64,000 nt of DNA from Pararhizobium sp. IMCC21322 (GCF_030758295.1 NZ_CP132335.1:4998412-5062411), one strand, 5' to 3'. Positions 32,520-43,185 are shown, counted from the first letter of the stretch. Notes: generated by a model from the sequence alone, not told the origin. Numbers and translations are program-made.

Positions 32520-33404
32520 GTGGCGTATTTTCTGGGAATTGACGGCGGCGGGACCGGATGCCGCGCGCTTGTCTGTGACGAGGTTGGCACATTTCTTGGG
32601 TCAGGCAGCGCAGGATCAGCCAACATCGCGTCCGACCTTAAAGGCGCACGCGACAACATCATTCTGGCAACCCAGTCAGCCATCGAGGCGGCAGGTCTTC
32701 CCGCAGACGCCATACAAAATCTCTCGGCCTATCTTGGTTTGGCCGGGGCCAATATCGACATCGCAGTGGCTCAATTGTCTGAGTTACTGCCTTTTGCTGA
32801 TATGCGGATCGTCAGCGATGCTGCTATCGCATTGCAAGGTGCCATAGGATCGCAGGACGGTGCGGCGGCCATCATCGGCACCGGATCGATATTCCTGCAA
32901 CGCAAGGCTGGAACATTCGCGCCGCGCGGCGGGTGGGGTTTCACCGTCGGCGACCACGCCAGTGGCGCACGGCTTGGCCGGTCACGGCTCGAAGCATCAT
33001 TGCTGGCTCATGATGGCATCAGACCGCAATCACCATTGACGCGCACAACAATGGCCAATTTCAAAAATGATCCGCAAAAGCTGGTCACATTTGCACAATC
33101 AGCAAGCCCGGCCGATTTCGGTACCTTTGCGCGCGATATCTTTGACTTTGCCGAACGGGGTGATGCCACGGCTGCTGTAATTATCAGCGAAGCGGTCCAG
33201 ATGATTGAAGACATTTTGCAGGCGATGGACCTTCAGGCCGGTGAACCATTTTGCATGCTGGGCGGTCTTGGTCCAAAATATGTGCCATATCTGAGCGCAA
33301 CCAATCGCGAGCGGGTTCAGCCACCACTTGCAGATGCGGTCAGCGGCGCGGCAGCTTTAGCGGTCCAACACTTTAGCAATGTGCCAAACACGCATACGGC
33401 ATAA
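32520..33404 (+). CDS. BadF/BadG-type ATPase, probable N-acetylhexosamine kinase
   Basis: 294 residues starting at GTG 32520, behind GGGAG (a TTG at 32499 in frame has no site). ASKHA fold: phosphate loop FLGIDGGGTGCRALV at the N-terminus, LGLAGANID, a second phosphate motif AAIIGTGSIFLQ, GGWGFTVGDHASGARLGRSR, and a final adenosine-region FCMLGGLGPKY. Bacterial glucosamine/N-acetylglucosamine kinases of this type phosphorylate position 6. The next gene is nagA, so making GlcNAc-6-phosphate (or GalNAc-6-phosphate) is the likely job. Confidence 0.85.
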   Translation: MAYFLGIDGGGTGCRALVCDEVGTFLGSGSAGSANIASDLKGARDNIILATQSAIEAAGLPADAIQNLSAYLGLAGANIDIAVAQLSELLPFADMRIVSDAAIALQGAIGSQDGAAAIIGTGSIFLQRKAGTFAPRGGWGFTVGDHASGARLGRSRLEASLLAHDGIRPQSPLTRTTMANFKNDPQKLVTFAQSASPADFGTFARDIFDFAERGDATAAVIISEAVQMIEDILQAMDLQAGEPFCMLGGLGPKYVPYLSATNRERVQPPLADAVSGAAALAVQHFSNVPNTHTA

Positions 33405-33432
33405 AACCCTGATCGGAGCAGGAAGCAAACCC

Positions 33433-34584
33433 ATGAGCCAGATCGACGCCTATTCAGGAGCCACCATATTTGATGGCGAACAGCGCCATGAAAATGCAGT
33501 GCTGCTGGTGCAGGCTGGCAGCGTTCTGGGCATTGTATCAGAAGAGAACATCCCACCTGATTGCACCCAGCATATTCTGGCTGGCGGTCTGCTCGCACCC
33601 GGCTTTGTCGATCTGCAGGTGAATGGCGGTGGCGGTGTTTTGCTCAATGACCGGCCCGATCTCGACGCCATCAAGACCATTTGCGCCGCCCACGCGCCTT
33701 TTGGCACAACATCCCTTTTGCCAACCCTGATTACCGACACACCCGCAATACGAGACACCGCCATTGAGGCCGGCATCGCAGCTGGGAAAGCTGCAGTGCC
33801 CGGATTTCTGGGATTGCATCTGGAAGGGCCGCATTTATCAGTAGCACGCAAGGGCGCTCACGATCCCAACCTGATCAGGCCAATGACTGAGGATGATCTG
33901 GCGACAATCAAACTGGCCAGACAGTCCCTGCCCTTTCTGATGACCACAATCGCACCGGAATCCGTCACCAATGCACAAATCGCAACTTTGAAAGCAGCCG
34001 GTATTCTCGTCAGCCTCGGCCATTCTGATGTCAGTTTTGAAACCGCAACCGCTGCCGCCATTGCCGGTGCGGGGGCCGTGACGCATCTCTTTAATGCCAT
34101 GAGCCCGCTCGGCCACCGGGAACCCGGACTGGTGGGCGCGGCACTTCGCACAGAAAGTCTGTTCGTCGGACTGATCGCCGATGGCTTTCATGTCCATCCA
34201 GCAGCCATCGCAACTGCGCTTGCAGCCAAACGCGGACCGGGCCGGATGTTCCTGGTAACTGACGCCATGTCGACCATTGGCACCGATCAACAATCCTTCA
34301 CCCTGAACGGCCGCACAATCCGCCGCGATGGCGGAAAACTTGTACTGGAAGACGGCACATTGGCCGGCGCTGATCTGGATATGATTTCCGCCATTCGCTT
34401 CATGGTGACATCTGTCGGTGTTACTTTGGATGAGGCGCTGCGTATGGCCTCGCTTTATCCGGCCATGTGTCTGGGCGCCCATACCACCCTTGGCCATCTC
34501 AAAGCCGGGGCGGCAGCGGATATGGTCCATCTTGACCAAACGCTTGAAATCAAATCCGTGTGGCGCGGTGGGCAGAAATTATAG
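33433..34584 (+). CDS. nagA: N-acetylglucosamine-6-phosphate deacetylase
   Basis: 383 residues from ATG 33433 (GGA-rich leader). Removes acetate from GlcNAc-6-phosphate to give GlcN-6-phosphate. Amidohydrolase: LLAPGFVDLQVNGGGGV, GLHLEGPHLSVARKGAH with the metal glutamate, SLGHSDVSFE, VTHLFNAMSPLGHREPG, GLIADGFHVHP, and LVTDAMSTIG with the catalytic aspartate. Its frame begins 28 bases after the kinase stop. No nagB deaminase is in the window. A GalNAc-6-phosphate specificity is also possible. Confidence 0.93.
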   Translation: MSQIDAYSGATIFDGEQRHENAVLLVQAGSVLGIVSEENIPPDCTQHILAGGLLAPGFVDLQVNGGGGVLLNDRPDLDAIKTICAAHAPFGTTSLLPTLITDTPAIRDTAIEAGIAAGKAAVPGFLGLHLEGPHLSVARKGAHDPNLIRPMTEDDLATIKLARQSLPFLMTTIAPESVTNAQIATLKAAGILVSLGHSDVSFETATAAAIAGAGAVTHLFNAMSPLGHREPGLVGAALRTESLFVGLIADGFHVHPAAIATALAAKRGPGRMFLVTDAMSTIGTDQQSFTLNGRTIRRDGGKLVLEDGTLAGADLDMISAIRFMVTSVGVTLDEALRMASLYPAMCLGAHTTLGHLKAGAAADMVHLDQTLEIKSVWRGGQKL

Positions 34585-34599
34585 AACACTGGATCCACC

Positions 34600-35481
34600 T
34601 TGCGGCTTAACTTTGAACAATTGAAAACCTTCCTGATGGTCGTGCGCTTTGGCGGTGTGCGACGCGCTTCCGAGCACATGCATTTGTCGCAACCCGCTGT
34701 CACAGCACGCGTTCAGAATTTGGAACAATGTCTGGGCGTCGATCTGTTTGACCGCAGGAAAGGCGCGATGACGCTGACCAAGCGTGGCGAGTCCCTTCTG
34801 AAATATGCCGAGCAATATGTTCAGCTCAGTGATTTGATCGAACGGGATATTGTCGACCCGGCTGGCATTGATCTGCATTTGCGCATTGGCGTTTCAGAAA
34901 CAATTGTCCAAGCTTGGCTTCCAGAATTTGTCTCCCGGCTCCGAAAGGAGTTTCCCAATCTGGCCATTGATATCGCTGTCGACATCTCCTCCAATTTGCG
35001 CGAAGCGCTGCTGACCCGGTCCTTGGATCTTGCCATCCTGCTTGGACCGGTCTCTGAATTCACAGTCGACAACATAGACCTGCCCGATATGACGCTGAAC
35101 TGGTATTGCGCTGCAGAGGCTGTGCTCGACGATGATCCGGCGCAGCTGTTTCTCTCAAATCCGGTCGTGACCTATGCCCGCAACACCCGCCCGCATCGGG
35201 AATTGAAGTCCGAATTGTTCAACCGCTACGGGCCCGGCATTTCTCTCTTTCCATCTTCATCACTGTCAGCCTGTTTTCGCATGGTTGCATCCGGTCTGGG
35301 TGTCGCCGCCTTGCCGGAAAGTCTGGCAGCACCCGAACTTGCAGCGGGAAATGTCCGCAAATTCGATCCGGGCTGGAAACCGAAAGCACTACACTTCACA
35401 GCATCTTACCTTGGTGATCCGCAGTCATTTTTATTGGCGCGCGCCGCAAATATCGCAAAAGAAGTGGCCAATGGGGAATGA
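34600..35481 (+). CDS. LysR-family transcriptional regulator
   Basis: 293 residues from TTG 34600, the only start that keeps the whole helix-turn-helix (NFEQLKTFLMVVRFGGVRRASEHMHLSQPAVTARVQNLE, given here in part: GGVRRASEHMHLSQPAVTAR). The effector domain follows (LHLRIGVSETIVQAWLPEFV onward). It lies just upstream, on the same strand, of the DUF1445-TRAP-oxoprolinase genes and probably activates them. The 104-base gap after it holds several TGATC repeats with T-N11-A spacing, plausible LysR sites. Confidence 0.88.
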   Translation: MRLNFEQLKTFLMVVRFGGVRRASEHMHLSQPAVTARVQNLEQCLGVDLFDRRKGAMTLTKRGESLLKYAEQYVQLSDLIERDIVDPAGIDLHLRIGVSETIVQAWLPEFVSRLRKEFPNLAIDIAVDISSNLREALLTRSLDLAILLGPVSEFTVDNIDLPDMTLNWYCAAEAVLDDDPAQLFLSNPVVTYARNTRPHRELKSELFNRYGPGISLFPSSSLSACFRMVASGLGVAALPESLAAPELAAGNVRKFDPGWKPKALHFTASYLGDPQSFLLARAANIAKEVANGE

Positions 35482-35585
35482 TAGTTGATCAAAAAAGCTG
35501 ATCGATTTTGCAATGAAAACACGATTTGACCTGATCAAATAATTGACCCAGCCTAACCAGCACAAGACATGCAAGGTTGGGAATT

Positions 35586-36404
35586 ATGGTCAAGGCGACC
35601 GCATCAAATTACACGGAACTGCGCTCTCACAGTGTTGAGGCGGTCCGTCAAGCAATTCGCACTGACCAGTATACCGGCCATACTGCAGGCCTTGCGCCCG
35701 GCAAGCTGCAGGCCAATCTCGCCATATTACCACAGGAATATGCGCTCGACTTCATGCGCTTCTGTCAGCGCAACCCGAAGCCCTGCCCGCTGGTCGGCGT
35801 CTCTGAAACCGGCGATCCAATGTTGCACACTTTGGGGCGGGCGATTGACGTGCGCACCGATGTGCCGGGCTATAATATTTATCGCAATGGCGAAATGACC
35901 GGCTCGCAATCCAGCATCAACGATCTGTGGAGCGATGATCTTGTCGCTTTCGCTCTGGGCTGCTCATTCACCTTTGAAAATGCCCTTCTGACTGCAGGAA
36001 TCGCCCTTTGGCATATCGAGGACAACAGAACCGTCCCCATGTACCGCACGTCATTGCAAACAATTGATGCGGGCGCATTTGGCGGCGGCACAGTTGTTTC
36101 CATGCGCGCCATGCCCGCCAACCGTGTCGAAGAAGCGATCAAAATTTCGTCCCGCTACCCCTGGGCGCATGGCAGCCCGGTTCATATCGGTGACCCGGCA
36201 GAGATCGGCATTGCCGATTTGAATCAACCTGATTGGGGTGATCAACCACCGGACCTGCAAGACACAGTGCCCGTGTTCTGGGCCTGTGGCGTGACCCCGC
36301 AAAACGCAATCATGCGCGCCAAACTACCGCTTTGCATCACCCACACACCCGGCAAAATGCTCATCACCGATATCGATGAAACCGCCGAAATACCAGTCAT
36401 CTAA
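35586..36404 (+). CDS. DUF1445 / D-glutamate cyclase-family putative hydro-lyase
   Basis: 272 residues from ATG 35586. YcsI-type protein. Marks: GLAPGKLQANLAILPQEYAL, FCQRNPKPCPLVGVSETGDP, DVRTDVPGYNIYRNGEM, DLVAFALGCSFTFENALLTA and the final KLPLCITHTPGKMLITDID. The family is filed with D-glutamate cyclase (D-glutamate to 5-oxo-D-proline), but bacterial members are poorly characterised. It is followed by a TRAP transporter and a 5-oxoprolinase-like enzyme, which fits a 5-oxoproline or D-glutamate route. Function inferred from context. Confidence 0.85.
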   Translation: MVKATASNYTELRSHSVEAVRQAIRTDQYTGHTAGLAPGKLQANLAILPQEYALDFMRFCQRNPKPCPLVGVSETGDPMLHTLGRAIDVRTDVPGYNIYRNGEMTGSQSSINDLWSDDLVAFALGCSFTFENALLTAGIALWHIEDNRTVPMYRTSLQTIDAGAFGGGTVVSMRAMPANRVEEAIKISSRYPWAHGSPVHIGDPAEIGIADLNQPDWGDQPPDLQDTVPVFWACGVTPQNAIMRAKLPLCITHTPGKMLITDIDETAEIPVI

Positions 36405-36429
36405 AACTTACCATGCAATGGAGAAACGA

Positions 36430-37476
36430 ATGAAACGCACATTGATAAGTCTGACAACCGCCCTGCTTATGGCAGCAACCGGCCAGGCAATGGCAGCCGA
36501 CAAGCCAGCGACGATCAAGGCTGTCGGCACCTGGGGCAATCTCACCAATTATGTGAAACATGAAGGTCCGTTCTGGAATGACCGGATTGCAGAAGCAACC
36601 GGCGGACAGATTCTTGGAGATATCAAGCCACAGACCGAACTGGGCCTGAAGGGCTTTGAAATCATGCGTCTGGTTAAAAACGGCGTGTTCGATTTTGCTT
36701 TTGGCCTGCCAGGTTATGTTGCCGCTGAAAACCCGATTTTTGAAGGCGCTGACCTGTCAACATTGACGCAGGATATCGACACCGAGCGTAAGGTGGCAGA
36801 AGCCTATTTCCCGGTTCTAGAAAAATCCTTTGCCGAAATCTACAACGCCAAGCTGATGATGCTCTATCCGTTCCCAAGCCAGACCTTGTGGTGCAATGCC
36901 GAAGTCAACGGCATGACGGATTTGAAGGGCAAGAAAATCCGGGTCTACGCCACAACACTGGGTGATTTTGTCGAAGGCGTTGGCGGCACATCCGTAACCG
37001 TGTCTTTTGCTGAAGTTATTCCGGCTCTCGAAAAAGGCGTTGTTGATTGTGCCATCACAGGCACCATGTCGGCTTACAAGGCCAACTGGCATCAGGTCGC
37101 AACCCATGCCTACACGTTGCGTGTTGGCTGGGGCCTCGCATTTGGTGCCATGAACATGGACAAGTGGAACACCATGACACCGGCACAGCAGGACATGCTG
37201 AGCGCTGAAATGGCCAAGCTCAATGATGAAATGTGGGCCGAAACCGCGACTGAAGACGAAATCGCGATTTCCTGCATCACTGGCGGCGCATGCGACATTG
37301 GTGAGCCGGGTTCCATGAAGCTGGTAGAACCTTCAGAAGCCGATCTGGCCATGCGTGATACCGTTGCAACAGACGTTGTGCTTGCACGATGGGCTGAGCG
37401 TTGCGGGCCAGAATGTGCGGCAACCTGGAACGAGACTGTAGGTCCGATCCTCGGCCTGACAGCTACGGCCAAGTAA
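36430..37476 (+). CDS. TRAP transporter substrate-binding protein
   Basis: 348 residues from ATG 36430 with GGAG upstream. Signal peptide of about 22 (SLTTALLMAATGQAMA). DctP family: TIKAVGTWGNLTNYVKHEGP, LVKNGVFDFAFGLPGYVAAE, DLKGKKIRVYATTLGDFVEG with the arginine that binds a carboxylate in this family, and EKGVVDCAITGTMSAYKANW. The C-terminus has four cysteines (SCITGGACDIG, RCGPECAATW), likely two disulfides, which is unusual for DctP. The ligand is probably an organic or amino-acid-derived acid such as 5-oxoproline. Confidence 0.9.
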   Translation: MKRTLISLTTALLMAATGQAMAADKPATIKAVGTWGNLTNYVKHEGPFWNDRIAEATGGQILGDIKPQTELGLKGFEIMRLVKNGVFDFAFGLPGYVAAENPIFEGADLSTLTQDIDTERKVAEAYFPVLEKSFAEIYNAKLMMLYPFPSQTLWCNAEVNGMTDLKGKKIRVYATTLGDFVEGVGGTSVTVSFAEVIPALEKGVVDCAITGTMSAYKANWHQVATHAYTLRVGWGLAFGAMNMDKWNTMTPAQQDMLSAEMAKLNDEMWAETATEDEIAISCITGGACDIGEPGSMKLVEPSEADLAMRDTVATDVVLARWAERCGPECAATWNETVGPILGLTATAK

Positions 37477-37490
37477 GCCTTTCTAAAATC

Positions 37491-37543
37491 AGCCGCCGGA
37501 TAGAAAGTGACAGAAAGTGACAAAAACTGACTGTCCGGCGGCT
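37491..37543 (+). terminator. Intra-operon hairpin after TRAP binding protein
   Basis: AGCCGCCGGA (37491-37500) pairs with TCCGGCGGCT (37534-37543). The loop contains two direct copies of AGAAAGTGAC. There is no T-run, so a leaky or stabilising hairpin that reduces permease expression is likely. Confidence 0.6.
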
Positions 37544-37571
37544 ATCTACATCTGCTCCTCAAATTTCGAGA

Positions 37572-38144
37572 ATGATAAAGATCATGGATCGACTTCTTCA
37601 ATCAGCACGCAAAACAAGTCAGGTCCTGGCCTGGATCGGCGGTAGCCTCATCATTCTCTCCGCTCTGCTGGTCACGCTGGAAGTGATCCTGCGCAAATGG
37701 TTCAACATCAGTCTGGGTGGAGCCGACGAAGTATCCGGCTACGCGTTCGGCATCGCCACCAGCCTTGCCCTTGCTTATGCTTTATTCGAGCGCGCCCATA
37801 TTCGCGTTGATGCGCTCTATAATCTTTTCCCTTTTCCCCTGAAAATTGCTGCCAGTCTGATCGGCCTGTTTCTGCTGGTCGGCTTTGGCGCTGTCATTGC
37901 CTGGACAAGCTGGGGATTGGTGGCTGACACGCTCACGCACGGCTCGCGCTCCATTACGCCGCTGCGCACACCACTCGCCATTCCGCAAATTCCGTGGATT
38001 TTTGGCTGGCTGTTCTTTGTTTGCTGCGGAGCCATTTTGTTTGTTGCTGCAGTCAAGGCACTGCTGACCGGCAATGCGGACCAGACAGACCAGTTGATCG
38101 GCATGAAATCCATCGACGAGCAAATTGAAGAGGAGATGAAATAA
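37572..38144 (+). CDS. TRAP transporter small membrane subunit (DctQ type)
   Basis: 190 residues, four helices (VLAWIGGSLIILSALLVTLE; ISLGGADEVSGYAFGIATSL; FPLKIAASLIGLFLLVGFGA; IPQIPWIFGWLFFVCCGAIL). RAHIRVDAL is the typical conserved loop. It ends one base into the next start. Partner of the binding protein at 36430 and the large subunit at 38144. Confidence 0.9.
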   Translation: MIKIMDRLLQSARKTSQVLAWIGGSLIILSALLVTLEVILRKWFNISLGGADEVSGYAFGIATSLALAYALFERAHIRVDALYNLFPFPLKIAASLIGLFLLVGFGAVIAWTSWGLVADTLTHGSRSITPLRTPLAIPQIPWIFGWLFFVCCGAILFVAAVKALLTGNADQTDQLIGMKSIDEQIEEEMK

Positions 38145-39427
38145 TGCTTCTCAAAACCCTTCTCATACTCGTCGCCCTGATTGCTCTGGCGGTCCCCATT
38201 GCAGCCTCACTTGGCTGGCTCGGCCTGACCCTGCAATATCTGGAAAGCCCCATGCCACTGCACCGCGCATTGGGTGACATGGTGTGGCAGACCGGAACCG
38301 ACTTTCTGCTGGTGGCCATTCCCATGTTCGTGCTGCTGGGCGAAATCCTGCTGCGGGCCGGCATTACCGAACGCATGTATGACGGCATGGTCAAATGGCT
38401 TGGCTGGTTGCCCGGTGGCCTGATGCATTCCAACATCGGATCCAGCGCCCTCTTTGCAGCAACCTCCGGCTCTTCCGTCGCAACCGCTGCGACGATTGGC
38501 ACCATCGCTGTGCCGCAGATTCATGAGCGGAAATACAATGAGCCTCTGTTCCTGGGCACGATTGCTGCCGGTGGCACATTGGGTATTCTCATCCCGCCTT
38601 CCATCAACCTCATTCTGTATGGCCTGCTGACAGATACGTCTGTTCCGGAACTCTATCTGGCAGGTTTCATTCCAGGCTTTCTGCTGGCCGTCCTGTTCAT
38701 GGTTACAATCGTTATTCTGTGCATCCTGAAGCCCGAATGGGGCGGGACAGCTATCGTCGCCACATGGAAAGAGCGCTTTTCTGCGCTGCCGTCACTGATA
38801 CCACCGATTGGTATTTTTCTGGTGGTGGTCGGATCAATCTATGCCGGTATTGCAACCCCAACCGAAGCCGCCTCTTTGGGTGTTGTCGCAGCCATGATCC
38901 TGGCGGCATTCAACCGCAAACTGACCATTGATATGTTGCGTGTGGCCATTGAAGGAACAATGCGCACCACGGCCATGATCATGCTCATCATTCTGGCCGC
39001 TGTCTTTTTGAACTTTGTGTTGTCGGTGATCGGCCTGACACAGGCATTGGCAGACTTCATCACCGGTCTTGGCTACACACCGTTTCAAACCATGCTCGTC
39101 ATCATCGGTGTCCTGATCGTGTTGGGCTGTTTTATGGAAACCCTCTCCATGCTGTTGACAACAGCACCTTTGGTCACACCCATTGTCATCGCGCTTGGTT
39201 ATGATCCGGTCTGGTTTGGCATCCTGTTGATGGTGCTGCTGGAAACGGCGCTCATAACACCACCCATCGGCATTAATCTGTACGTGGTGCAAGGCATTCG
39301 CGGGCGCGGAGAAATGCTGGATGTAATGATCGGGGCTGCACCCTTTGTGCTCACCATGTTCGCGATGATTGCTTTTCTTTTGGCATTCCCGCAACTTGCA
39401 CTTTGGTTGCCTTCGCTGGTCTATTGA
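38144..39427 (+). CDS. TRAP transporter large membrane subunit (DctM type)
   Basis: 427 residues, about twelve helices. VAIPMFVLLGEILLRAGITE, ATSGSSVATAATIGTIAVPQ, GGTLGILIPPSINLILYG, and in the second half ETALITPPIGINLYVVQGIR. Sodium-driven permease of the second TRAP system. Translationally coupled to the small subunit by a one-base overlap; oxoprolinase follows after 74 bases. Confidence 0.92.
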   Translation: MLLKTLLILVALIALAVPIAASLGWLGLTLQYLESPMPLHRALGDMVWQTGTDFLLVAIPMFVLLGEILLRAGITERMYDGMVKWLGWLPGGLMHSNIGSSALFAATSGSSVATAATIGTIAVPQIHERKYNEPLFLGTIAAGGTLGILIPPSINLILYGLLTDTSVPELYLAGFIPGFLLAVLFMVTIVILCILKPEWGGTAIVATWKERFSALPSLIPPIGIFLVVVGSIYAGIATPTEAASLGVVAAMILAAFNRKLTIDMLRVAIEGTMRTTAMIMLIILAAVFLNFVLSVIGLTQALADFITGLGYTPFQTMLVIIGVLIVLGCFMETLSMLLTTAPLVTPIVIALGYDPVWFGILLMVLLETALITPPIGINLYVVQGIRGRGEMLDVMIGAAPFVLTMFAMIAFLLAFPQLALWLPSLVY

Positions 39428-39501
39428 CCAAAACCTGAACGCACTGACAAAAGCAATAATTCCCGCTGCAAGCGCGCGGGCAAACAAAGGAGATGTGTCT
39501 C

Positions 39502-42500
39502 ATGTGGCAATTCTGGGTAGATCGTGGCGGCACTTTCACCGACATCGTGGGACAACGTCCAGATGGTGCATTGGTGTCCCATAAATTACTGTCCGAGAAC
39601 CCGGAGCAATATCCTGATGCAGCCGTTCAGGGCATTCGCGATCTCCTGAAGCTTGATAGCGTCCAACCCATTCCAAAAGGCAGCATTTCCGCTGTCAAAA
39701 TGGGGACGACCGTCGCCACAAATGCGCTTTTGGAGCGCAAGGGAGATCGCACGCTGTTGCTGATCACCGAAGGCTTCAAGGACCTGCTGCGCATCGGGTA
39801 TCAGACCCGCCCCAAATTGTTTGACCTTCACATTGTCATGCCGGAACTGCTTTACAGCGATGTCGCGGAAGTGCCTGAACGGCTGGATGCGGAGGGTAAA
39901 ATCATTCGTCCGCTTGATCTGGCCACTGCAAAATCGGCGCTGCAGGCCGCCTATGATCGCGGCCTGCGCGGCGTCGCGATAGCCTTCATGCATGCCTATC
40001 TCAATCCCGATCATGAAATGCAGGTCGCTGAAATCGCCCGCCAGATCGGCTATACGCAAGTGTCCACCAGCCATGAAACCTCCAAGCTCATCAAGCTGGT
40101 GGGTCGTGGTGACACCACAGTGGTCGATGCCTATCTCTCCCCAATTTTGCGGCGCTACGTCAATCAGGTCGCTGATGCGCTGGACCTGGAAGGCGGTGCC
40201 TGCGAGCGCCTGTTTTTCATGCAGTCCAATGGCGGACTGACCGATGCTGGCCTGTTTCAGGGTAAGGACGCCATTTTGTCCGGCCCGGCAGGCGGCGTGG
40301 TCGGCATGGTCAAAACCGCGCATCAGGCCGGGTTTGAAAAACTCATCGGCTTCGATATGGGCGGTACATCCACAGATGTCTGCCACTACGCGGGAGACTA
40401 TGAGCGCTCCTTTGAAACCGAAGTGGCTGGCGTGCGCATGCGAGCCCCCATGATGAACATCCACACGGTGGCCGCAGGCGGTGGCTCAATCCTGACCTTC
40501 CGCAATGGGCGCTATCAGGTGGGACCGGAAAGCGCAGGTGCTAATCCCGGCCCGGCCTGCTATCGCCGTGGCGGCCCGCTAACCGTGACCGATTGCAATG
40601 TTATGCTAGGCAAGCTCAACCCGGATCATTTCCCACCTGTGTTTGGTCCCAATGCTGACGCACCATTGGACAAGAATGTCGTGGCGCAAAAGTTCCTTGA
40701 ACTGGCACAGGAAATTGCCGACGCCACCAACGCGGACGCCTTGAGTCCGGAAGAAACCGCTGAAGGGTTTCTGCGCATTGCCGTTGAAAACATGGCCAAT
40801 GCGATCAAGAAGATTTCCGTTCAACGCGGTTATGATGTGACCCAATATACGCTGAATTGTTTTGGCGGTGCCGGTGGCCAGCACGCCTGCCTAGTTGCTG
40901 ATGCCTTGGGCATGACAAGTGTATTCCTGCATCCCTTTGCTGGCGTCTTGTCCGCCTACGGCATGGGACTTGCTGAAATCCGTGCCTTGCGGGAAGTGCA
41001 ATTTGAACAGCCTGTGGCCAAGCAAGCCGAGGCCGTGTCTGTGCTGTCCAATCTGGCCAAAGAGGCACGCGATGAAGTGGCCGGTCAAGGCGTTGCAACC
41101 GACAAGATTACCGTCCTGAAACGCGCGCATTTACGGTATGCCGGATCTCACCAATCACTTGAAGTTCCCTTCAGCACCGAAGCGGAAATGCGCACCAATT
41201 TTGACGAAGCCCATATTTCCCGCTTTGGTTTTGCCTCTCCCGGACGCGCGCTCAACATTGAAATGCTGAGTGTAGAAGCCATTGGCGGCGCGGAAGATGT
41301 TACGGAACCAGATAGCGCTGGCCCGGAAACCGAAGCCAAACCAGCCGACCAGATACCCCTTTACGGCAAAGGGGCTTGGCAGAAAGTTCCGCTCTATCAA
41401 CGTGAGGCTCTGGCCGTTGGTCAAGTGGTGACAGGCCCGGCCATCATCACGGAATCCACAGGAACCAACTCTCTGGAACCGGGCTGGCGCGCCCGTGTCG
41501 ACACATTTGGCAATCTGATACTGGAGCGCTTTGAAGCCAATGCTCGCGAAGCTGCCATCGGCACAGATGCAGATCCGATCATGCTGGAAGTCTTTAACAA
41601 CCTCTTCATGTCGATTGCCGAGCAAATGGGCGCAACCCTTGCCAACACGGCCTATTCGGTCAACATCAAGGAGCGACTGGACTTTTCATGCGCCCTGTTT
41701 GATGCCAGTGGCGATCTCGTCGCCAATGCACCCCATGTGCCGGTGCATCTGGGGTCCATGGCTGACAGTGTGCGAACCGTTGCAAGACTGAATGCCGACA
41801 CCATGAAAACCGGCGACAGCTTCATGCTCAATGCGCCGTTTAATGGCGGAACCCATCTACCCGATGTCACTGTGATCACGCCTGTTTTCGACAATGCCGG
41901 CAGCGACATATTGTTTTATGTCGGTTCGCGCGGCCACCATGCCGATATTGGCGGTCGCACCCCCGGCTCCGCGCCACCTGACAGCAAGCATATTGATGAA
42001 GAAGGCGTGCTGATCGACAATTTCAAACTCGTTGATCAGGGCACTTTACAAGAAGAAGCCACACGAGCGCTGCTCGCTTCAGGGCGCTATCCATGCCGCA
42101 ACATTGATCACAATATGGCTGATCTGGAAGCGCAGATTGCAGCCAACGCCACAGGCATCCGTGAAGTTCACCGCATGATCGACACTTTTGGGCTGGACGT
42201 GGTGCTGGCCTATATGCGCCATGTTCAGGACAACGCAGAAGCCTCGGTCAAACAAGTTATTGGCCGGTTGAAAGATGGCTCCTTCACCTACCCGATTGAC
42301 AGTGGCGCACAGATCAAGGTGACGATCAGCGTCGATCATGACAAGCAGGAAGCCGTGCTTGATTTCACCGGCACGTCTGAGCAAGACGTTTACAATTACA
42401 ACGCGCCACGATCCATCTGTGGTGCAGCCGTGCTTTATGTGTTCAGAACCCTGGTCGGCAGTGACATTCCGCTGAATGAAGGCTGTCTGAAACCACTGAA

Positions 42501-43098
42501 AATCATTGCGCCGGAAGGCACCATGATCAACCCGCTTTATCCAGCGGCCGTGATTGCCGGCAATACGGAAGTCAGCCAGGCCATTGCCAATTGCCTGTAT
42601 GGCGCATTGGGCGCATTGGCCTGTTCGCAAGCCACCATGAACAATTTTGTCTGGGGCACAGATACTTTCCAGAACTATGAGACCATTGGCGGCGGCACAG
42701 GTGCCGGGCCGGGTTTTGATGGCGCAAGCGCTGTGCAATCACACATGACCAACACCCGTATGACAGACCCAGAGGTGCTGGAACAACGTTTCCCGGTTCG
42801 GGTTGAGGAATTTGCCATTCGAGACGGCTCTGGCGGCAAGGGCAAATGGTCCGGCGGCAACGGCATCAGGCGTCGCCTGCGCTATCTGGAACCGGTCATT
42901 GTCACAGTACTGACCTCACACCGCATCACTCAACCCTTCGGCGTGGATGGCGGTGCACCTGGTGCATCCGGCGAAAATTGGGTCATTCGCAAGGACGGCG
43001 CAAAGGAGCGTCTGAAAAGCAACGACGAGGCAGATTTGTTGGCAGATGATCAGATTGAAATGCTCACACCCGGTGGCGGCGGCTGGGGGCACTCCTGA
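39502..43098 (+). CDS. 5-oxoprolinase / hydantoinase, fused A and B domains
   Basis: 1198 residues from ATG 39502, nine bases after AGGAG (ATG 39493 sits too close to it). ATP-dependent opening of 5-oxoproline to glutamate or of a hydantoin ring. N-terminal hydantoinase-A domain: [40 protein letters not shown], then [20 protein letters not shown] and [21 protein letters not shown] domain from about residue 690 ([40 protein letters not shown]), ending [10 protein letters not shown]. The single long chain and the DRGGTFTD start match eukaryote-type 5-oxoprolinase. Neighbouring DUF1445 protein supports 5-oxoproline, though hydantoins are not excluded. Confidence 0.9.
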   Translation: MWQFWVDRGGTFTDIVGQRPDGALVSHKLLSENPEQYPDAAVQGIRDLLKLDSVQPIPKGSISAVKMGTTVATNALLERKGDRTLLLITEGFKDLLRIGYQTRPKLFDLHIVMPELLYSDVAEVPERLDAEGKIIRPLDLATAKSALQAAYDRGLRGVAIAFMHAYLNPDHEMQVAEIARQIGYTQVSTSHETSKLIKLVGRGDTTVVDAYLSPILRRYVNQVADALDLEGGACERLFFMQSNGGLTDAGLFQGKDAILSGPAGGVVGMVKTAHQAGFEKLIGFDMGGTSTDVCHYAGDYERSFETEVAGVRMRAPMMNIHTVAAGGGSILTFRNGRYQVGPESAGANPGPACYRRGGPLTVTDCNVMLGKLNPDHFPPVFGPNADAPLDKNVVAQKFLELAQEIADATNADALSPEETAEGFLRIAVENMANAIKKISVQRGYDVTQYTLNCFGGAGGQHACLVADALGMTSVFLHPFAGVLSAYGMGLAEIRALREVQFEQPVAKQAEAVSVLSNLAKEARDEVAGQGVATDKITVLKRAHLRYAGSHQSLEVPFSTEAEMRTNFDEAHISRFGFASPGRALNIEMLSVEAIGGAEDVTEPDSAGPETEAKPADQIPLYGKGAWQKVPLYQREALAVGQVVTGPAIITESTGTNSLEPGWRARVDTFGNLILERFEANAREAAIGTDADPIMLEVFNNLFMSIAEQMGATLANTAYSVNIKERLDFSCALFDASGDLVANAPHVPVHLGSMADSVRTVARLNADTMKTGDSFMLNAPFNGGTHLPDVTVITPVFDNAGSDILFYVGSRGHHADIGGRTPGSAPPDSKHIDEEGVLIDNFKLVDQGTLQEEATRALLASGRYPCRNIDHNMADLEAQIAANATGIREVHRMIDTFGLDVVLAYMRHVQDNAEASVKQVIGRLKDGSFTYPIDSGAQIKVTISVDHDKQEAVLDFTGTSEQDVYNYNAPRSICGAAVLYVFRTLVGSDIPLNEGCLKPLKIIAPEGTMINPLYPAAVIAGNTEVSQAIANCLYGALGALACSQATMNNFVWGTDTFQNYETIGGGTGAGPGFDGASAVQSHMTNTRMTDPEVLEQRFPVRVEEFAIRDGSGGKGKWSGGNGIRRRLRYLEPVIVTVLTSHRITQPFGVDGGAPGASGENWVIRKDGAKERLKSNDEADLLADDQIEMLTPGGGGWGHS

Positions 43099-43185
43099 CT
43101 GGGGTCTGGGCTCAGTCCGCTTGCTCTGACAGAGCCACCAGCGGTTTTCACAACGGCAAATGCACGAAGATTTGTGGTGCCCAGC

